Assembly: GCA_049999805.1 (NCBI GenBank)
Contig: JBNGIO010006370.1
Coordinates: 435,212 to 499,211 of the forward strand
Direction: 5' to 3'
Source of the DNA: Folioceros fuciformis
Taxonomy: Eukaryota > Anthocerotophyta > Anthocerotopsida > Anthocerotales
DNA length: 64,000 nucleotides
Part shown: piece by piece, positions 48,808-59,405 of the stretch
Numbering within the stretch: the first letter of the stretch is position 1
Layout of the letters: each line of letters opens with the position of its first letter
Program-made: the position numbers and the translations under genes
The notes under the pieces: model-generated
The model's database searches: none
Seen by the model: the letters and a program-made list of their open reading frames with translations, nothing else
What the model was told of the DNA's origin: nothing

Positions 48808-51348
48808 TTACAGTTCATTTTGCAAATTTGTGGGTGCAGGGTTTGAATGATTTGTCATGGAAGAAGTGGCGAGCTTTGGGACATACCCTGCGCTCTCCAA
48901 TACAGGAAGAAGCTGCTTCAGCATTGCATGTATAACGTCGGTTTCGGGGTGGCTTGTACCTCCAGCCTCAAAGGTATGCACCAGCCCCTGCATGTCTGTC
49001 CACCAGCTCTGGCCTGGCTGCTTCAATGCACCGATTTCCATTCTCTTTCCTTGCACCTCTTGTGCCTCTTCCTGCATCTGGGCACTCGTATATATGCTGG
49101 ACATCAAGACGTATGCTGCAGCATCTCTTTCGTCCAGCTTCAATGCCTCATGGAAAGCCTGGCGTCCCACCTCCACGTTGTTCCACTTCCGGCAGGCACC
49201 CAACAGGGCGTGCCAGACTGCATCATATGGCTTTACGGGCATTGTGCTCACCAACGATAGTGCCTCATCTACTTGGCCTGCACGACCCAGAAGGTCTGTC
49301 ATGCATGAAAAGTGTTCGGGAGTGGGAGTGACGCAGTAGTGATAGCTCATAGCCTCGAAGTACTCTCGCCCTGCGTTTACTAGACCCCCATGGCTACACA
49401 CTGTTAGAACATTGAGGAATGTGATGTCGTCCGGCTGTATGCCATCCTGTGTCATTCTGTGAAACAAATCAAAGACCACTGCACTGTCCCCTTGCCGGGT
49501 GTATCCTGCAATGAGAGCATTCCAACCTACGATGTCTCGTTCTGGCAATACATCAAACACCTGCTGTGCATCCAGCATACTCCCAGACTTTGCGTACATG
49601 TTTATTAGACTATTCAGTACAGTCACATCAGTTTGAAGCCCTTGTTCCTCAATCTGGGCGTGAAGCTGTCGCCCTAAATGCAAAGCTGCCACACCTGCGC
49701 AAGCTTGCAGGAGGCACACAAATGTCACAACAGACAAACGTGCAGCCATGCCTTCTTGGTGCATAGCACCGTAGAGACCGAGGGCTTCCTGACCCATGCC
49801 CATCTGGGAATATCCAGCTATAAGAGCTGTCCAGGTTACCACATCCTTTTGAGGAAGCCTGACAAACACGCTATGAGCCTCGTGTAGGCTACCGCACTTG
49901 GCATACATGTTCACCAGGCTGCAACCTACCACCACATCAAACTGAAGACCTCTGGCTCTAATCAGAGAATGAAGCTGCTTCCCTGTTTCCAAAGCCGGTG
50001 TACCAAGACTTGCACATGCCTGCAAGAGGCACACAAATGTCACGGAATCGGGTGCAACGAGGCCTCGTTCTTGCATGACACTGTACAGGTGAAGGGCTTC
50101 CTGACCCATGCCCTGCTGAGAATATCCTGCTATCAGGGCATTCCAGGTAATAACATCTTTCTCACCAAGTCCATCAAACACGTGCTGAGCATCCTGGAGG
50201 CTGCCACACTTGGCGTACATGTTCACCAGGCTGCAGCCTACAACTACATCAACACGAAGTCCTCGTTCTCCAATCAGTGCATGAAACTCCTTCCCCTTCT
50301 CCAAAGCTGAGACACCCAGGCTTGCACAGGCGTGCAGAAGGCCCGCAAACGTCACACAGTCAGGTGCAGTCATGCCCTCTTTTTGCATCACAGCGAAAAG
50401 ATGGAGAGCTTCTTGGCCCATGCCCTGCTTGGAATACGCTGTTATCATGGCATTCCATGTCACAACATCTTTTTGCCTCAGTCCCAAAAACACTCTTTCA
50501 GCATCGTCCAAGCTCCCACACTTCGCATACATGTCCACCAGGCAATTACCAACAAATAAATCCGACTCAACTCCACTGGCCACCACATCAGCATGCACCA
50601 ACTGCCCCGTTTTCAAATCTGCTCCTTTTGCACAAGCCTGCAGACCTGCCACAAAAACATGCGCATCCGGCTTCACACCTGATTTGCGCATTTGCTGGTA
50701 GAGTTGTATGGCCTCCTTAGTCCTTGCACGCTTAACCAACGCAGAGATCATGGAGGACCACATGAAGGCATCTGGTTCGGCAACCATGGTGAACACATCC
50801 ATCGCTTCTTGCAACCTGCCATGAGAAGCATACATCCTGAGGATGTGGTTGCCCAACAGGGTGTTGGACTCGTACCCCTTCTTCACGGTGAGGGCATGGA
50901 CACGGCGACCCAAAACCAGATCCCCTTTCACCACACATTCTTTGAGCACACTATAGAATCGAGTGTGGGAGACAGGACAGTCTGTGTCCACCAGAACGCC
51001 GAGAGCCTCAACGGCCTGCATGCGCTTCCGCTGCTGACATAGTCTAGTCACGGTCTCCTCTGTTGCGCTTCCTTCGGATCTTACAAGCCTACGAGAGCCC
51101 GAATCATTCACCCTTGCTGGATTGCGCATATACAACCAGAGGACGTTGTCAGGCTCCAGGTGGCGGGATGTCACGTTTGCAGGGTTGGTGCAATGGGTGT
51201 CGTTCTCTGCCCACGCCACCCGCCTAAAAGCCAGATGACCAGGAGGCGTTTCTGGAACATATACTTGTTGGATGCAGCAGAAATGTGTCCCCATTACATC
51301 GTGCTGGCCAGTGCGAGGGTAGTATTGTGTTACGCTCCAGGCAGCCAT
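48808..51348 (-). CDS. PLS-class PPR protein, E+ type, no DYW domain
   Basis: Single exon of 846 residues from the first ATG of the frame; the frame is open a further 80 bp upstream without another ATG. The N-terminal ~130 residues lack repeats. The repeats include three almost identical PLS modules in a row, each about 103 residues and marked by 'GMGQEAL', 'FDVVVGCSLVNMYAKCGSL' or close variants, and 'VTFVCLLQACA'. The C-terminus keeps a canonical PG box ('KQPGQSWW') and an E+ segment ('ESAGYVPKL'), then ends, with no HxE or CxxCH. The near-identity of modules points to recent internal duplication that changed the length of the RNA target. It would need a deaminase partner for editing. 48540-48807 upstream of its 3' end is a short spacer. 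Confidence 0.88.
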   Translation of the reverse strand: MAAWSVTQYYPRTGQHDVMGTHFCCIQQVYVPETPPGHLAFRRVAWAENDTHCTNPANVTSRHLEPDNVLWLYMRNPARVNDSGSRRLVRSEGSATEETVTRLCQQRKRMQAVEALGVLVDTDCPVSHTRFYSVLKECVVKGDLVLGRRVHALTVKKGYESNTLLGNHILRMYASHGRLQEAMDVFTMVAEPDAFMWSSMISALVKRARTKEAIQLYQQMRKSGVKPDAHVFVAGLQACAKGADLKTGQLVHADVVASGVESDLFVGNCLVDMYAKCGSLDDAERVFLGLRQKDVVTWNAMITAYSKQGMGQEALHLFAVMQKEGMTAPDCVTFAGLLHACASLGVSALEKGKEFHALIGERGLRVDVVVGCSLVNMYAKCGSLQDAQHVFDGLGEKDVITWNALIAGYSQQGMGQEALHLYSVMQERGLVAPDSVTFVCLLQACASLGTPALETGKQLHSLIRARGLQFDVVVGCSLVNMYAKCGSLHEAHSVFVRLPQKDVVTWTALIAGYSQMGMGQEALGLYGAMHQEGMAARLSVVTFVCLLQACAGVAALHLGRQLHAQIEEQGLQTDVTVLNSLINMYAKSGSMLDAQQVFDVLPERDIVGWNALIAGYTRQGDSAVVFDLFHRMTQDGIQPDDITFLNVLTVCSHGGLVNAGREYFEAMSYHYCVTPTPEHFSCMTDLLGRAGQVDEALSLVSTMPVKPYDAVWHALLGACRKWNNVEVGRQAFHEALKLDERDAAAYVLMSSIYTSAQMQEEAQEVQGKRMEIGALKQPGQSWWTDMQGLVHTFEAGGTSHPETDVIHAMLKQLLPVLESAGYVPKLATSSMTNHSNPAPTNLQNEL

Positions 51349-52117
51349 GACAACTCTTAAAACATATGGAAAGGCCAGGAAGACTTGCCAGATCTGATGG
51401 GACACCGAGCTGCCCAGCAAATCAAACACCCCTTTTGTACTTTCTGAGCTACAAATCTGCTAGTACAACGAAAAATGTGCAGATGGTTCTGCCTGGAGCT
51501 GTCTCAAGCGCAAGTACTTAGGCTCATGAGATGAATTCGATTTGCATTGAACCTGGGAAACCTTGGACTCTGAGTGCCGGGGTACTGCTGTCAGTCTATG
51601 CAAGACTCTGACTGTAAATAGTTGTCCGCAACTCATTATCAAGTACTTCGCAAACGCTTTTGTCTACAATCCTTGCCCCTTCCTCAGCTAGATAATTCAA
51701 TGCTCAGTAATGGAGACAATGTCCAGTTTTTCAAATGTCCAGAGTTCGTGAATTTCTCACATCAGCCACCGAAGCTCTTGCCATCCTCATACAAGGAGGA
51801 GCTCAGAAGCCAGTTCTCTGGAAACAATGCCTCCATGGGCGTGTGGGACTTCCACCTAAACCCATCATTGAAGGTTTTGCCATCCTGCAGACATGGATGG
51901 TATCCCAAGCTTTTCTTGGAACTCACCATACTTGGGCCCTGGGGGTTTTGGAAGATTTCTTACGTCTGTCATTGGAGCTCGTGCAATTCCCACGCAGACA
52001 AAGAATCAATGATGTTCAGCATGCTGAGGTGCAGGGATGGCACGTAAGGATTTCGCGACTCTGCATGTAGCCGATGAGCCTGGACGCCCTCAAGGTACAT
52101 ATATTACCAAAACATTG
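51349..52117. other. Spacer between two minus-strand PPR genes
   Basis: Holds the promoter of the gene starting at 51348. Two overlapping plus-strand frames (51622-52047 and 51735-52070) are open but show no domain, so I call no gene. Confidence 0.4.
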
Positions 52118-54523
52118 TCAACGGCGATCCCCACATGAACAAGAGCCATCGACGAACCTATGCACTTGATGCGCATCTCTGACTATAATATGTCGCTTCT
52201 CAAGCCGTGACATGACCTTGGTGCTACTGTGGCAATCAGTGCACATCCGAAGATTTTTAGTGACGAGCAAAGTCGTGCCATCCGGTGTATTGAGCAGACC
52301 ATATGCCAAAGCCAGTTTTTCAGCATGTCCACAAAGGGCATCTTCTTTGTCCTGCTCAGACACCGCCTTGAGTACCAACTCAGTTCGTGGCACATGGCCA
52401 CCTTCCTCCGTCAACCTCGTGTTCACGCCCCTCAGCTTTGGCAATATGTCAGACCTTTCTTCTCCTACCGTGAACTCATGAACCTCATTCCTCACTTCAA
52501 TGGTGGCCCTTGCAGGCTTCTTCAAAGCACCTGCTGACTTCCGCAAGCTTTCAATCCTATCCACCTCATCCCAACTGCCTGCATTTGCATAGATGTTCCC
52601 CAACAGCACGTACGAACTTGCATTGTCAGGTTCCAGTTCCACGAGACGGTCAAAGCATCGCCTTCCACGCTCGACATCGCCATAGTTCTTGCAGGCACTC
52701 AACAAAGCTTTCCATGCCGAGACATCCTTCTCGAACGACATGGTATGCAAAAAACACTCTGCCTCATCCAGATGACCCGACCGGCCAAGAAGATCCACAA
52801 TGCAGCTGTAGTGGGAATCTGTGGGCAGTATCCCATGGTCCTCGATCATCCTCCTGAAATAGCGCTGGCCTTCATACACGAGGCCCGCACGACTGCAGGC
52901 CACAAAGAGACACAAAAAACTCGTCTCATCAGGCTGCAAACCCTGCTCAAGCATGTCCTGAAAACACAGGATGGCCATGCGACCGTCACCGTATTCAGCA
53001 TACCCATTGAGCATGGCTGTCCATGTGACCAGATTTCTGGAGGGCAGCCTGTCAAACACTTTCCGTGCATCCTCCAAGCTGCCACACTTGGAATACATGT
53101 CCACCAGGCAGCTGCCAATGGCCACGTTAGCTTCCAAGCCAGCTTGATGGATGCGGCCATGAAGCTGCTTCCCTTGGTGCAGAGCTCCTGCACTCGCACA
53201 TGCTTGAAGGAGGCACACGAAAGTGAGCTGGTCCGGCACAGTGGTGCCCTCGTGTTGCATGCATGCATACAAAGCCAGGGCTTGCCGAGCCAGACCCTGC
53301 TCCGTGTAGCCTGTGATCATGGCAGTCCATGTAACCACATCTTTGGAGGGCAAACTGTCAAACATTGTCCTCGCATCCTCCAAGCTCCCGCATCTCACAT
53401 ACATGGTGACCAGGCAGTTGGCCATGACTGCATCATCTTGAAACCCTCGTTCCCGTATCTGACAGTGCAGCTGCTTCCCCTGCTGCAGCGCTCCGACACT
53501 GGCGCATGCCTGGACGAGGCACACAAATGTGACATAGTCGGCTGGAGCCAAGCCCTCCTCATGCATCCGGTCATACAGAGCGAGGGCTTGAAGGCCCAGC
53601 CCCCGCCGACCATATCCTGCGATCATGGCATTCCACGTGGCCACGTTCCTTGTGGGCAAGCAGTCGAACACCTGACGGGCATCCTCCAAGCTGCCGCATT
53701 TGACATACATGTCCACCAAGCTGGTGCTCACAAACACATCGGCCCTGGCATCACCACTGGCCTGAATTTCAGCGTGCACATGTTTCCCCGAGACCAGGTC
53801 CTCTGCTGAGGCACACGCCTTAAGGACTGCGACGAAGATGTAATTGTCTGGCTTCAAGCCTGACTGGCGCATCGTTTCATACAGGGTGACAGCATGCCTG
53901 GGCTGTCCATGACGAACATGAGCCAGGATAATGGTACACCACATGTGCACATCGGGGATGGAGACCTTGTCGAAGGCGTGCACTGCATCCTCCAATTTGC
54001 CGAGAGAAGCATACATGGCGATGATGTGGTTGGCCAAGAAGGCGTCTGACTCGTGCCCACACTTGACCACAAGAGCATGAAGGCGCCTGGCGGACACGAG
54101 ATCCTTGTGAGCCATGCATTTCTTCAGAACAAGATAGAGAAGGGAGTGCGATAGATAACATACTGAATGCTCCTGCTGCTGCTGCTGCAGAAGGTCCAAA
54201 ACCTGACTCAGTCTCCCATGCTCACACCACCTGGTCACCCAGGCTTTAAGCGAAGCTGCGTCCCAGGCAGCAGCAGGAGCAGGGACCCTACCGTGTTGTG
54301 CATTGGGCGCTCTGTGCCTGAAGTCGGGATAGCATGAACTCTTGTCCAGGCCATTGTCCTCCCGCCTCCGAGAAGGCTTAGCCCAGAGCTCCTGCACTGA
54401 GACGGTCCCTCCTGCAGCGGCAGAAGCAGAAGCAGCAGGGCTTGACACGGAGAGGCGAAGCTGCTCCCTCGACAGCTGCTGCCGCGGTAGCAACAACGTG
54501 GACAGCTCCAGCAACGTCGCCAT
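52118..54523 (-). CDS. PLS-class PPR protein with KP-type DYW domain (predicted U-to-C RNA editing factor)
   Basis: Single exon, 801 residues from ATG 54523. The N-terminus is Ser/Ala/Leu-rich with few acidic residues up to about residue 50, a good plastid or mitochondrial transit peptide. PLS repeats run from about 115 to 580 ('MYVKCGSLEDARQVFD', 'ATWNAMIAGYGRRG'). The E2/PG-box position reads 'KKPARATIEV', with KP in place of PG. The terminal domain keeps 'GHAEKLALAYG' (HxE) and 'CTDCHSS' (CxxCH) and ends 'CSCGDRR' instead of DYW. It shares this architecture with the gene at 4918, and the two differ in their last three residues. Predicted role: site-specific U-to-C conversion of an organelle transcript. 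Assignment to the KP clade rests on motif reading, not on a tree. Confidence 0.88.
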   Translation of the reverse strand: MATLLELSTLLLPRQQLSREQLRLSVSSPAASASAAAGGTVSVQELWAKPSRRREDNGLDKSSCYPDFRHRAPNAQHGRVPAPAAAWDAASLKAWVTRWCEHGRLSQVLDLLQQQQQEHSVCYLSHSLLYLVLKKCMAHKDLVSARRLHALVVKCGHESDAFLANHIIAMYASLGKLEDAVHAFDKVSIPDVHMWCTIILAHVRHGQPRHAVTLYETMRQSGLKPDNYIFVAVLKACASAEDLVSGKHVHAEIQASGDARADVFVSTSLVDMYVKCGSLEDARQVFDCLPTRNVATWNAMIAGYGRRGLGLQALALYDRMHEEGLAPADYVTFVCLVQACASVGALQQGKQLHCQIRERGFQDDAVMANCLVTMYVRCGSLEDARTMFDSLPSKDVVTWTAMITGYTEQGLARQALALYACMQHEGTTVPDQLTFVCLLQACASAGALHQGKQLHGRIHQAGLEANVAIGSCLVDMYSKCGSLEDARKVFDRLPSRNLVTWTAMLNGYAEYGDGRMAILCFQDMLEQGLQPDETSFLCLFVACSRAGLVYEGQRYFRRMIEDHGILPTDSHYSCIVDLLGRSGHLDEAECFLHTMSFEKDVSAWKALLSACKNYGDVERGRRCFDRLVELEPDNASSYVLLGNIYANAGSWDEVDRIESLRKSAGALKKPARATIEVRNEVHEFTVGEERSDILPKLRGVNTRLTEEGGHVPRTELVLKAVSEQDKEDALCGHAEKLALAYGLLNTPDGTTLLVTKNLRMCTDCHSSTKVMSRLEKRHIIVRDAHQVHRFVDGSCSCGDRR

Positions 54524-55359
54524 CTCATCCTACCTGCCTCATCTCTTCCACTACTTGGCCAGATTGCTGGACTGGAAAGTGAGAAATCTACGCATGGAGC
54601 ATCCAAATTGCGAAATTTTCACGGCCGATGTCCGTAAGTGGCAATGCGGGACACACAGCCTTTCCTCACTAATTCATCGTCGTTTGCTGTTGCTAGTCTC
54701 ACTGCTTCCTGCTCACAGTATTGGATAGATCCTTTTCGGTATGCTTCGTTCGCTGTTAATTTGTTATCTCCATTTTATCTTGCTCGAGGTCGTGTTTTTT
54801 TGCAGTAGGATGGAGGCTTTATTGGAAAACCCTGATGAAAAATCGTCTTCCTCGAGGGAGACAAGAGAAAATTGCAAAGGCAACTCACATCATGTAGCAT
54901 GATCCGTGAGTCGCTAACACTGCCTTCTCTCCGCTAGCCATGGTTCTGGAATTCGTGTTGCTTTTGTTACGTGAATCGTGTTTGTGGGCACCTTCGGACA
55001 AGCGATGGAAACAGCGGCCTACACATGAGTTGCTAATGCCGCCTACCCTGCGCGGACTATCATTATGTATTCTATATTTGTCAGCCTTGCCTTTCTTTGA
55101 AGAGCACTCAACATTTGTTTGTCAACATTTGTTTGTCAAAAGGTTAATGTATGAGACAAAAGGAGATCAATTCCAACTATGATCTTCTTGCTGCAAATTG
55201 GCCAAGGGGAGAGTCACTAGTTCTTCCTACTATTGTACTATGTTCCACTGATGTGCCAAGGGAAGACCTGCTCATTCTTTCCACCAATGTGCCAAGGAAA
55301 GACCTACTCATTCTTTCCGCTATTGTTCTGTATTCCTTATTTGTCAGCTTCTTTTGAAG

Positions 55360-55440
55360 AACACTAAAAAGTTGTCTTCAAAAGAAGTCACAATATGAGA
55401 ACGCTAAAAAGTTGTCTTCAAAAGAAATCACAAATATGAG
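55360..55440. repeat. Two-copy tandem duplication, 40-bp unit
   Basis: 'aacactaaaaagttgtcttc' plus 'aaaagaagtcac' at 55360; nearly the same at 55400 ('aacgctaaaaagttgtcttc'). Confidence 0.9.
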
Positions 55441-55451
55441 ACAGGGAAGCA

Positions 55452-55517
55452 ACTCCAATTCCGCTCTTCTTGCGGAGGAAACCTACTCCAATTCCGCTCT
55501 TCTTGCGAAGGAAACCT
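55452..55517. repeat. Two-copy tandem duplication, 33-bp unit
   Basis: 'actccaattccgctcttctt' plus 'gcggaggaaacct' at 55452-55484 and again, with one or two changes, at 55485-55517. A third partial 'cgctcttcc' follows. Confidence 0.9.
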
Positions 55518-56507
55518 ACTTCGCTCTTCCCGCTATGGTATGTCTTGGCATAGGTCTTGAAGGAACTTGGAGAATGCAATGCATTGCATGTGGCCTTATA
55601 GGTCTTAATACCAAGGGGGATGAAGGTATGCACAACTTGCATAGGCTATAAATGTGCATTTGGGCCAATGCAAACTTCTGGGGTGATCTTGGCCAATGTA
55701 CATCCTGTCACTCTCCAACTAGAAGTGTTGAGCTTGACATACTTATAGATTTGAGTCCTCATGCGATTTGTTGCCATCACACAAGTATCAAGACCTAGTC
55801 CCTCGAATGCAAAGGATATGATTTGGAAGGGAAACATCATGTAGGATGCCCTAAATGAGCAAGAAGCTACCCTCCTCGACCAAAGATATCTGGCACTGCA
55901 AAAGGTGTTGGTGTGAGCTAGAAGAAAGTTAGGGGTGTGATTATGGAAGCCTCTAGTGGATTCATGGTCCAAGCTAAGACTGGGAGCCTGCGACTTTGCT
56001 GAGGAAGAGCGATTGCAAGCTACAATCAACATTTTCACCTATTTTAATAAAAACTTTTAGTGTTAATAGAGGAAGGGATGGATTATATTCCAAGTAACCT
56101 CGTAAGACAATTTAGCACCAACGGGCACGACCTTTAGAATATTTTTTTGTTCAAGGGTAAACTTTAAGGAGTTGGAGCGAAGGTGAATCAGCGGGTCTCC
56201 CAAAAGTCCGGGCAAAGCTACTGCAGGTAAGGCTTCGGCCCTTCGATCGATCGGGTCGCTGAGAAAAGTTCATTCGCCTCAGTGTGCGAACAATCGAAGG
56301 TGGAGGGAATGCGTCCACGAGTGTTCTGCGTCGCTGCTTCCTTGGAGTGAAGCTCTCTTGCTCCTGCTGACGGCGTTGTTCTGCAGGCGCATCCAAGAAA
56401 TTTGGCAGCTGAGCGAACGGGCTGTAGGGGTCAGGGTGCGGGCAGCTTCCCCCTCGCCTCGCTGTTGTGGTGCAGATGCAGTTCCCGTCCCAGCAGACTG
56501 ACTGACA

Positions 56508-59405
56508 ATGGACAGCTCCAAGCCCTACGCTCCGGTTGCATGGCAGCTCGGGCAGCACTCGGTGCAGCCGGGAGCACCTGTTGCGCAGCAGCAGGCACCC
56601 GTGGTGGCCAGCGCTAACGTTGCAGCCGTAGGTGTGGCGTTCCCGTCCGCCACGGCCGCCGCTGCCTCGTCCTCGGCGTTTCACACTGCCCGAGACGGAG
56701 GTGCACTTCGCGAAAGTCACCTGGAAGACGAGAGGGAATGGAAGTGCCTTACATGTGGCAACAGTGAACGAGTCCGGTCAGTCAGTTTTTCAGCTTATTT
56801 CGCTTTCTTTACTCATGCCTGCCTTCCTGTACAATTACGGATGATGATGTCTTGGACGGTGGCTCCAGTGTCTGGCTAGTGACCGGATTGCACTTCCTAG
56901 CTGGTGGGATGGAAGCTCTTGTGCCGCCCCCGCCCATCGCGCGGCGGATGTCATATGACCGACGGAATCTGGATGCAGGTGCCCTTTTCGTCTGTGCAGG
57001 ACTTGCTGTGTGAAGTCCAACAAGTCGTGCTACGTCCATGGTAAATTTCCAGGAGGCCGCCAGCTGGCTCTGCTCTGACTTCAGGTGTCATCACCTCTTC
57101 TCTTGGGTGTGCAAACCATGACCCTGGACGTGATTGTTGTTGCAGTGTTGAAGCACGGGAGGCCTGAGGTTATGCCGAATGGTTCGATCGTGATGGGGAC
57201 GTCTTTCGATCCGCGATACCAATCGCCGGTGAGCATGTATGTTCTTGCCCTTATTACTTGTCTGAATTTCACCGTAATTTCCGGGACTCTTGTGTTATTG
57301 TTCCGTGGAATGTGTCTTTCAAGTCATCTGCTCATCCGTAGGTTTAAATACCCTGCCTGCAGGACGATGGGGCATGTGTCGCCTCAGTTCAGAAAGCAGC
57401 CGCCCCCCCCAACCCAAGTGCTCCCCGGATCTGGTGTTCCCACGAGATACCCTACTCCAGCCCCAGGGATGACATCTGACCCTCAGTTCTACAGACCTGC
57501 CGCCCCTGGAGCACAGGTCCCGACCAACTGGTCGAAGGTTACCCCTGGTCCACAAGTGACTCCCCAGACAAGAGAGAAGATGCAAAACATGCGACTCAAG
57601 AGTCAGCGGGCTGCTATACAAGCCAGGCAGAAGGTTATTGCCACTCAAGTTCAGCTAGCTGTCGTGTTTTGTGTTGACCTCGATTCTCTGCCTGTGTATC
57701 CTTCTATTTCACAATCCAGGTCCTAGACCCTTTCTGATCCACTCTGTTCCTGTTTCTCTGGTCTTAGGAGGCTAGTGTGCTCAATGCTTGGAGGCTTCGC
57801 AAGTTAAGAGAATATGATGAAAGTGAGGAGTCCCTGGAGGACGAAGCATTTGACCGTTATGCAAAGAGAATGTCTTGGCTGGAGGAAGTGTTCTCTTTTG
57901 AAGGACCGGCATCGGATGGACTTTCAGATGATGGACATCTATTGGTGGAAGGTGTCGAGGTGCAAAACATCAGTGGAAATGAAGGAACTCTAGTAGATGG
58001 CTCAACTTTGGCAGATGGCTTCCGAGTGAGGTCAGCTCTGAACTCCAAAACGAAGGAAGGGGGCAGGCAAAGATTGAAAAGAGCAATTGACGGCAAGTTA
58101 CAACAGCTGAACGCGAAGGACGAACGTGTGGAGCGCTGGAAGGACGGTGATGACTACAATTTGTCGGTCTTACCAGGTAGTTCCTTTTCAAAAAAATTAA
58201 AAACTACTAGCAAAGAAGGCAGAGATTGCATCAAAAGAATGCATGCTTTTGACTCTGTGGTCCAAAAATTAAATGACATCAAAACTCGAGATGAGATTTG
58301 GAGGTCTTTTGGTATTTACAAGGATAGCTTCGGTCCGGGAATTGGCCGAATTCTACCTCATCGAACTCAAATGGCGGAGGATTTCTTAGGCTGTGACGCT
58401 GCTACATGCAACAATGTGGGGAGTGCGAAGGAGCCAGAGTGGATGGGCATTGCAGAACGCTTAACGGATTTTTTTAAGGGATCTAGCCATGGTGATTGCG
58501 CAGCCGAAAATGGGCAGCGTTCAACGGCTGTTCCTGCTGAAGAAAGGGCTGGCCCATCTAAGATAGGTGTTGAAGAAGGCATTATGGAGGCTTGTGTGAA
58601 GCCAGGCACTTTCACCGGTAAATGGACAATTGCAAACATGCCTTCGGAGTTAAGGAAGGAAGGAGATACCTGCTTCAGGAGTTTTGAGGGATATGATGTG
58701 GAGAACATTCAAATAACAGATGTTGCTCCGCTTGCAATAGACGACTTTGGAACTGCTGATGTTCTCCAAGGAGGAGGAGTCAGCATTGAGGAAGGAGCGC
58801 CTACTCCAGGCCCTACTAATGAGGCTGCAGTCCCGACAGATGCGTTTCGAGAAGCTGTAGCGGTTGGATGTGAGCTAACTACTCATGGTGAACCAGAGTC
58901 AGTGCAATCCAATCAGCATGGAGATGGTTCTGGCCTCCATGAGAGGTATGTGCAGGTCGAAGTTCAAAATTCAGACGCTGCAGAGATTGCAAGAGACGAC
59001 AATAGAAACGCTGATCCTCACGGGGTGGAAACATCAGGCATTGTGCACGCAGCACCTGTTGTTGGCCCTTCTGGGGCTCCTGCAGCTTCGAAGGGCGTGT
59101 TGCAACATGACGTAGCGATCTGTGAAACACAGGGACCAAGCATGAACGTCCGCGTATTTGGTCCTCAAAATCTCCAAACCCAGGTTGCCTCGAAGGTGAA
59201 ACCCTTGGAGAACTTTGAGGGGTTCAACGGCCCTGAATTAGCGAAACCTAGTTCCAATCTACTCACTGAGAGTGGCCTTGTACAGCCCCAAAATATTTTC
59301 CCTGCCATCTGTGTTTGTGCCTGGAGGAGAGTGGATATGAACGTGCAAATTGCGGATACCGTCTTGCGATACTTAATTCAAATGGAGGGTTCGGAGGAGT
59401 TGTAA
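56508..59405 (+). CDS. Unrecognised, probably nuclear protein with a conserved-looking charged helical segment
   Basis: Supported exons: 57146-57236, 57363-57648 and 57768-59405, joined in phase. A likely first exon starts at ATG 56508 and may end at 56700 (phase fits), but other exons could lie between. The N-terminus is Pro/Gln/Ala-rich. 57363-57648 encodes a Pro/Gln-rich stretch followed by a basic helix ('MRLKSQRAAIQARQKVIA'). The last exon opens with the striking helix 'VLNAWRLRKLREYDESEE' continuing to 'YAKRMSWLEEVF', then about 480 residues of acidic, Ser/Gly-rich sequence with no domain. The layout (low-complexity N-terminus, one compact helical block, long disordered tail) is typical of chromatin- or transcription-complex subunits. 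I do not recognise the family. Confidence 0.6.

Larger units (their letters stand above)
54524..56507. other. Intergenic stretch rich in short tandem duplications
   Basis: No supported gene. A minus-strand frame of 130 codons (56038-55646) starts with ATG but has no domain I recognise. Several two-copy duplications lie between 55100 and 55520, including a 14-bp unit ('gtcaacatttgttt') near 55106-55135 and an imperfect ~35-bp unit at about 55247-55320 ('gtgccaagggaagacctgct'). Confidence 0.4.

Noticed and set aside
48808-51348. Truncation of the DYW domain by a premature stop
   Set aside because: I looked downstream of the stop for HxE and CxxCH codons in any frame and saw none, so E+ looks like the natural end.
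56151-56720. Minus-strand frame of 189 codons opposite the first exon of the unrecognised gene
   Set aside because: It overlaps a better supported plus-strand exon, and its sequence is Gly/Arg/Cys-biased as expected for an antisense shadow of a Pro/Ala/Gln-rich exon.
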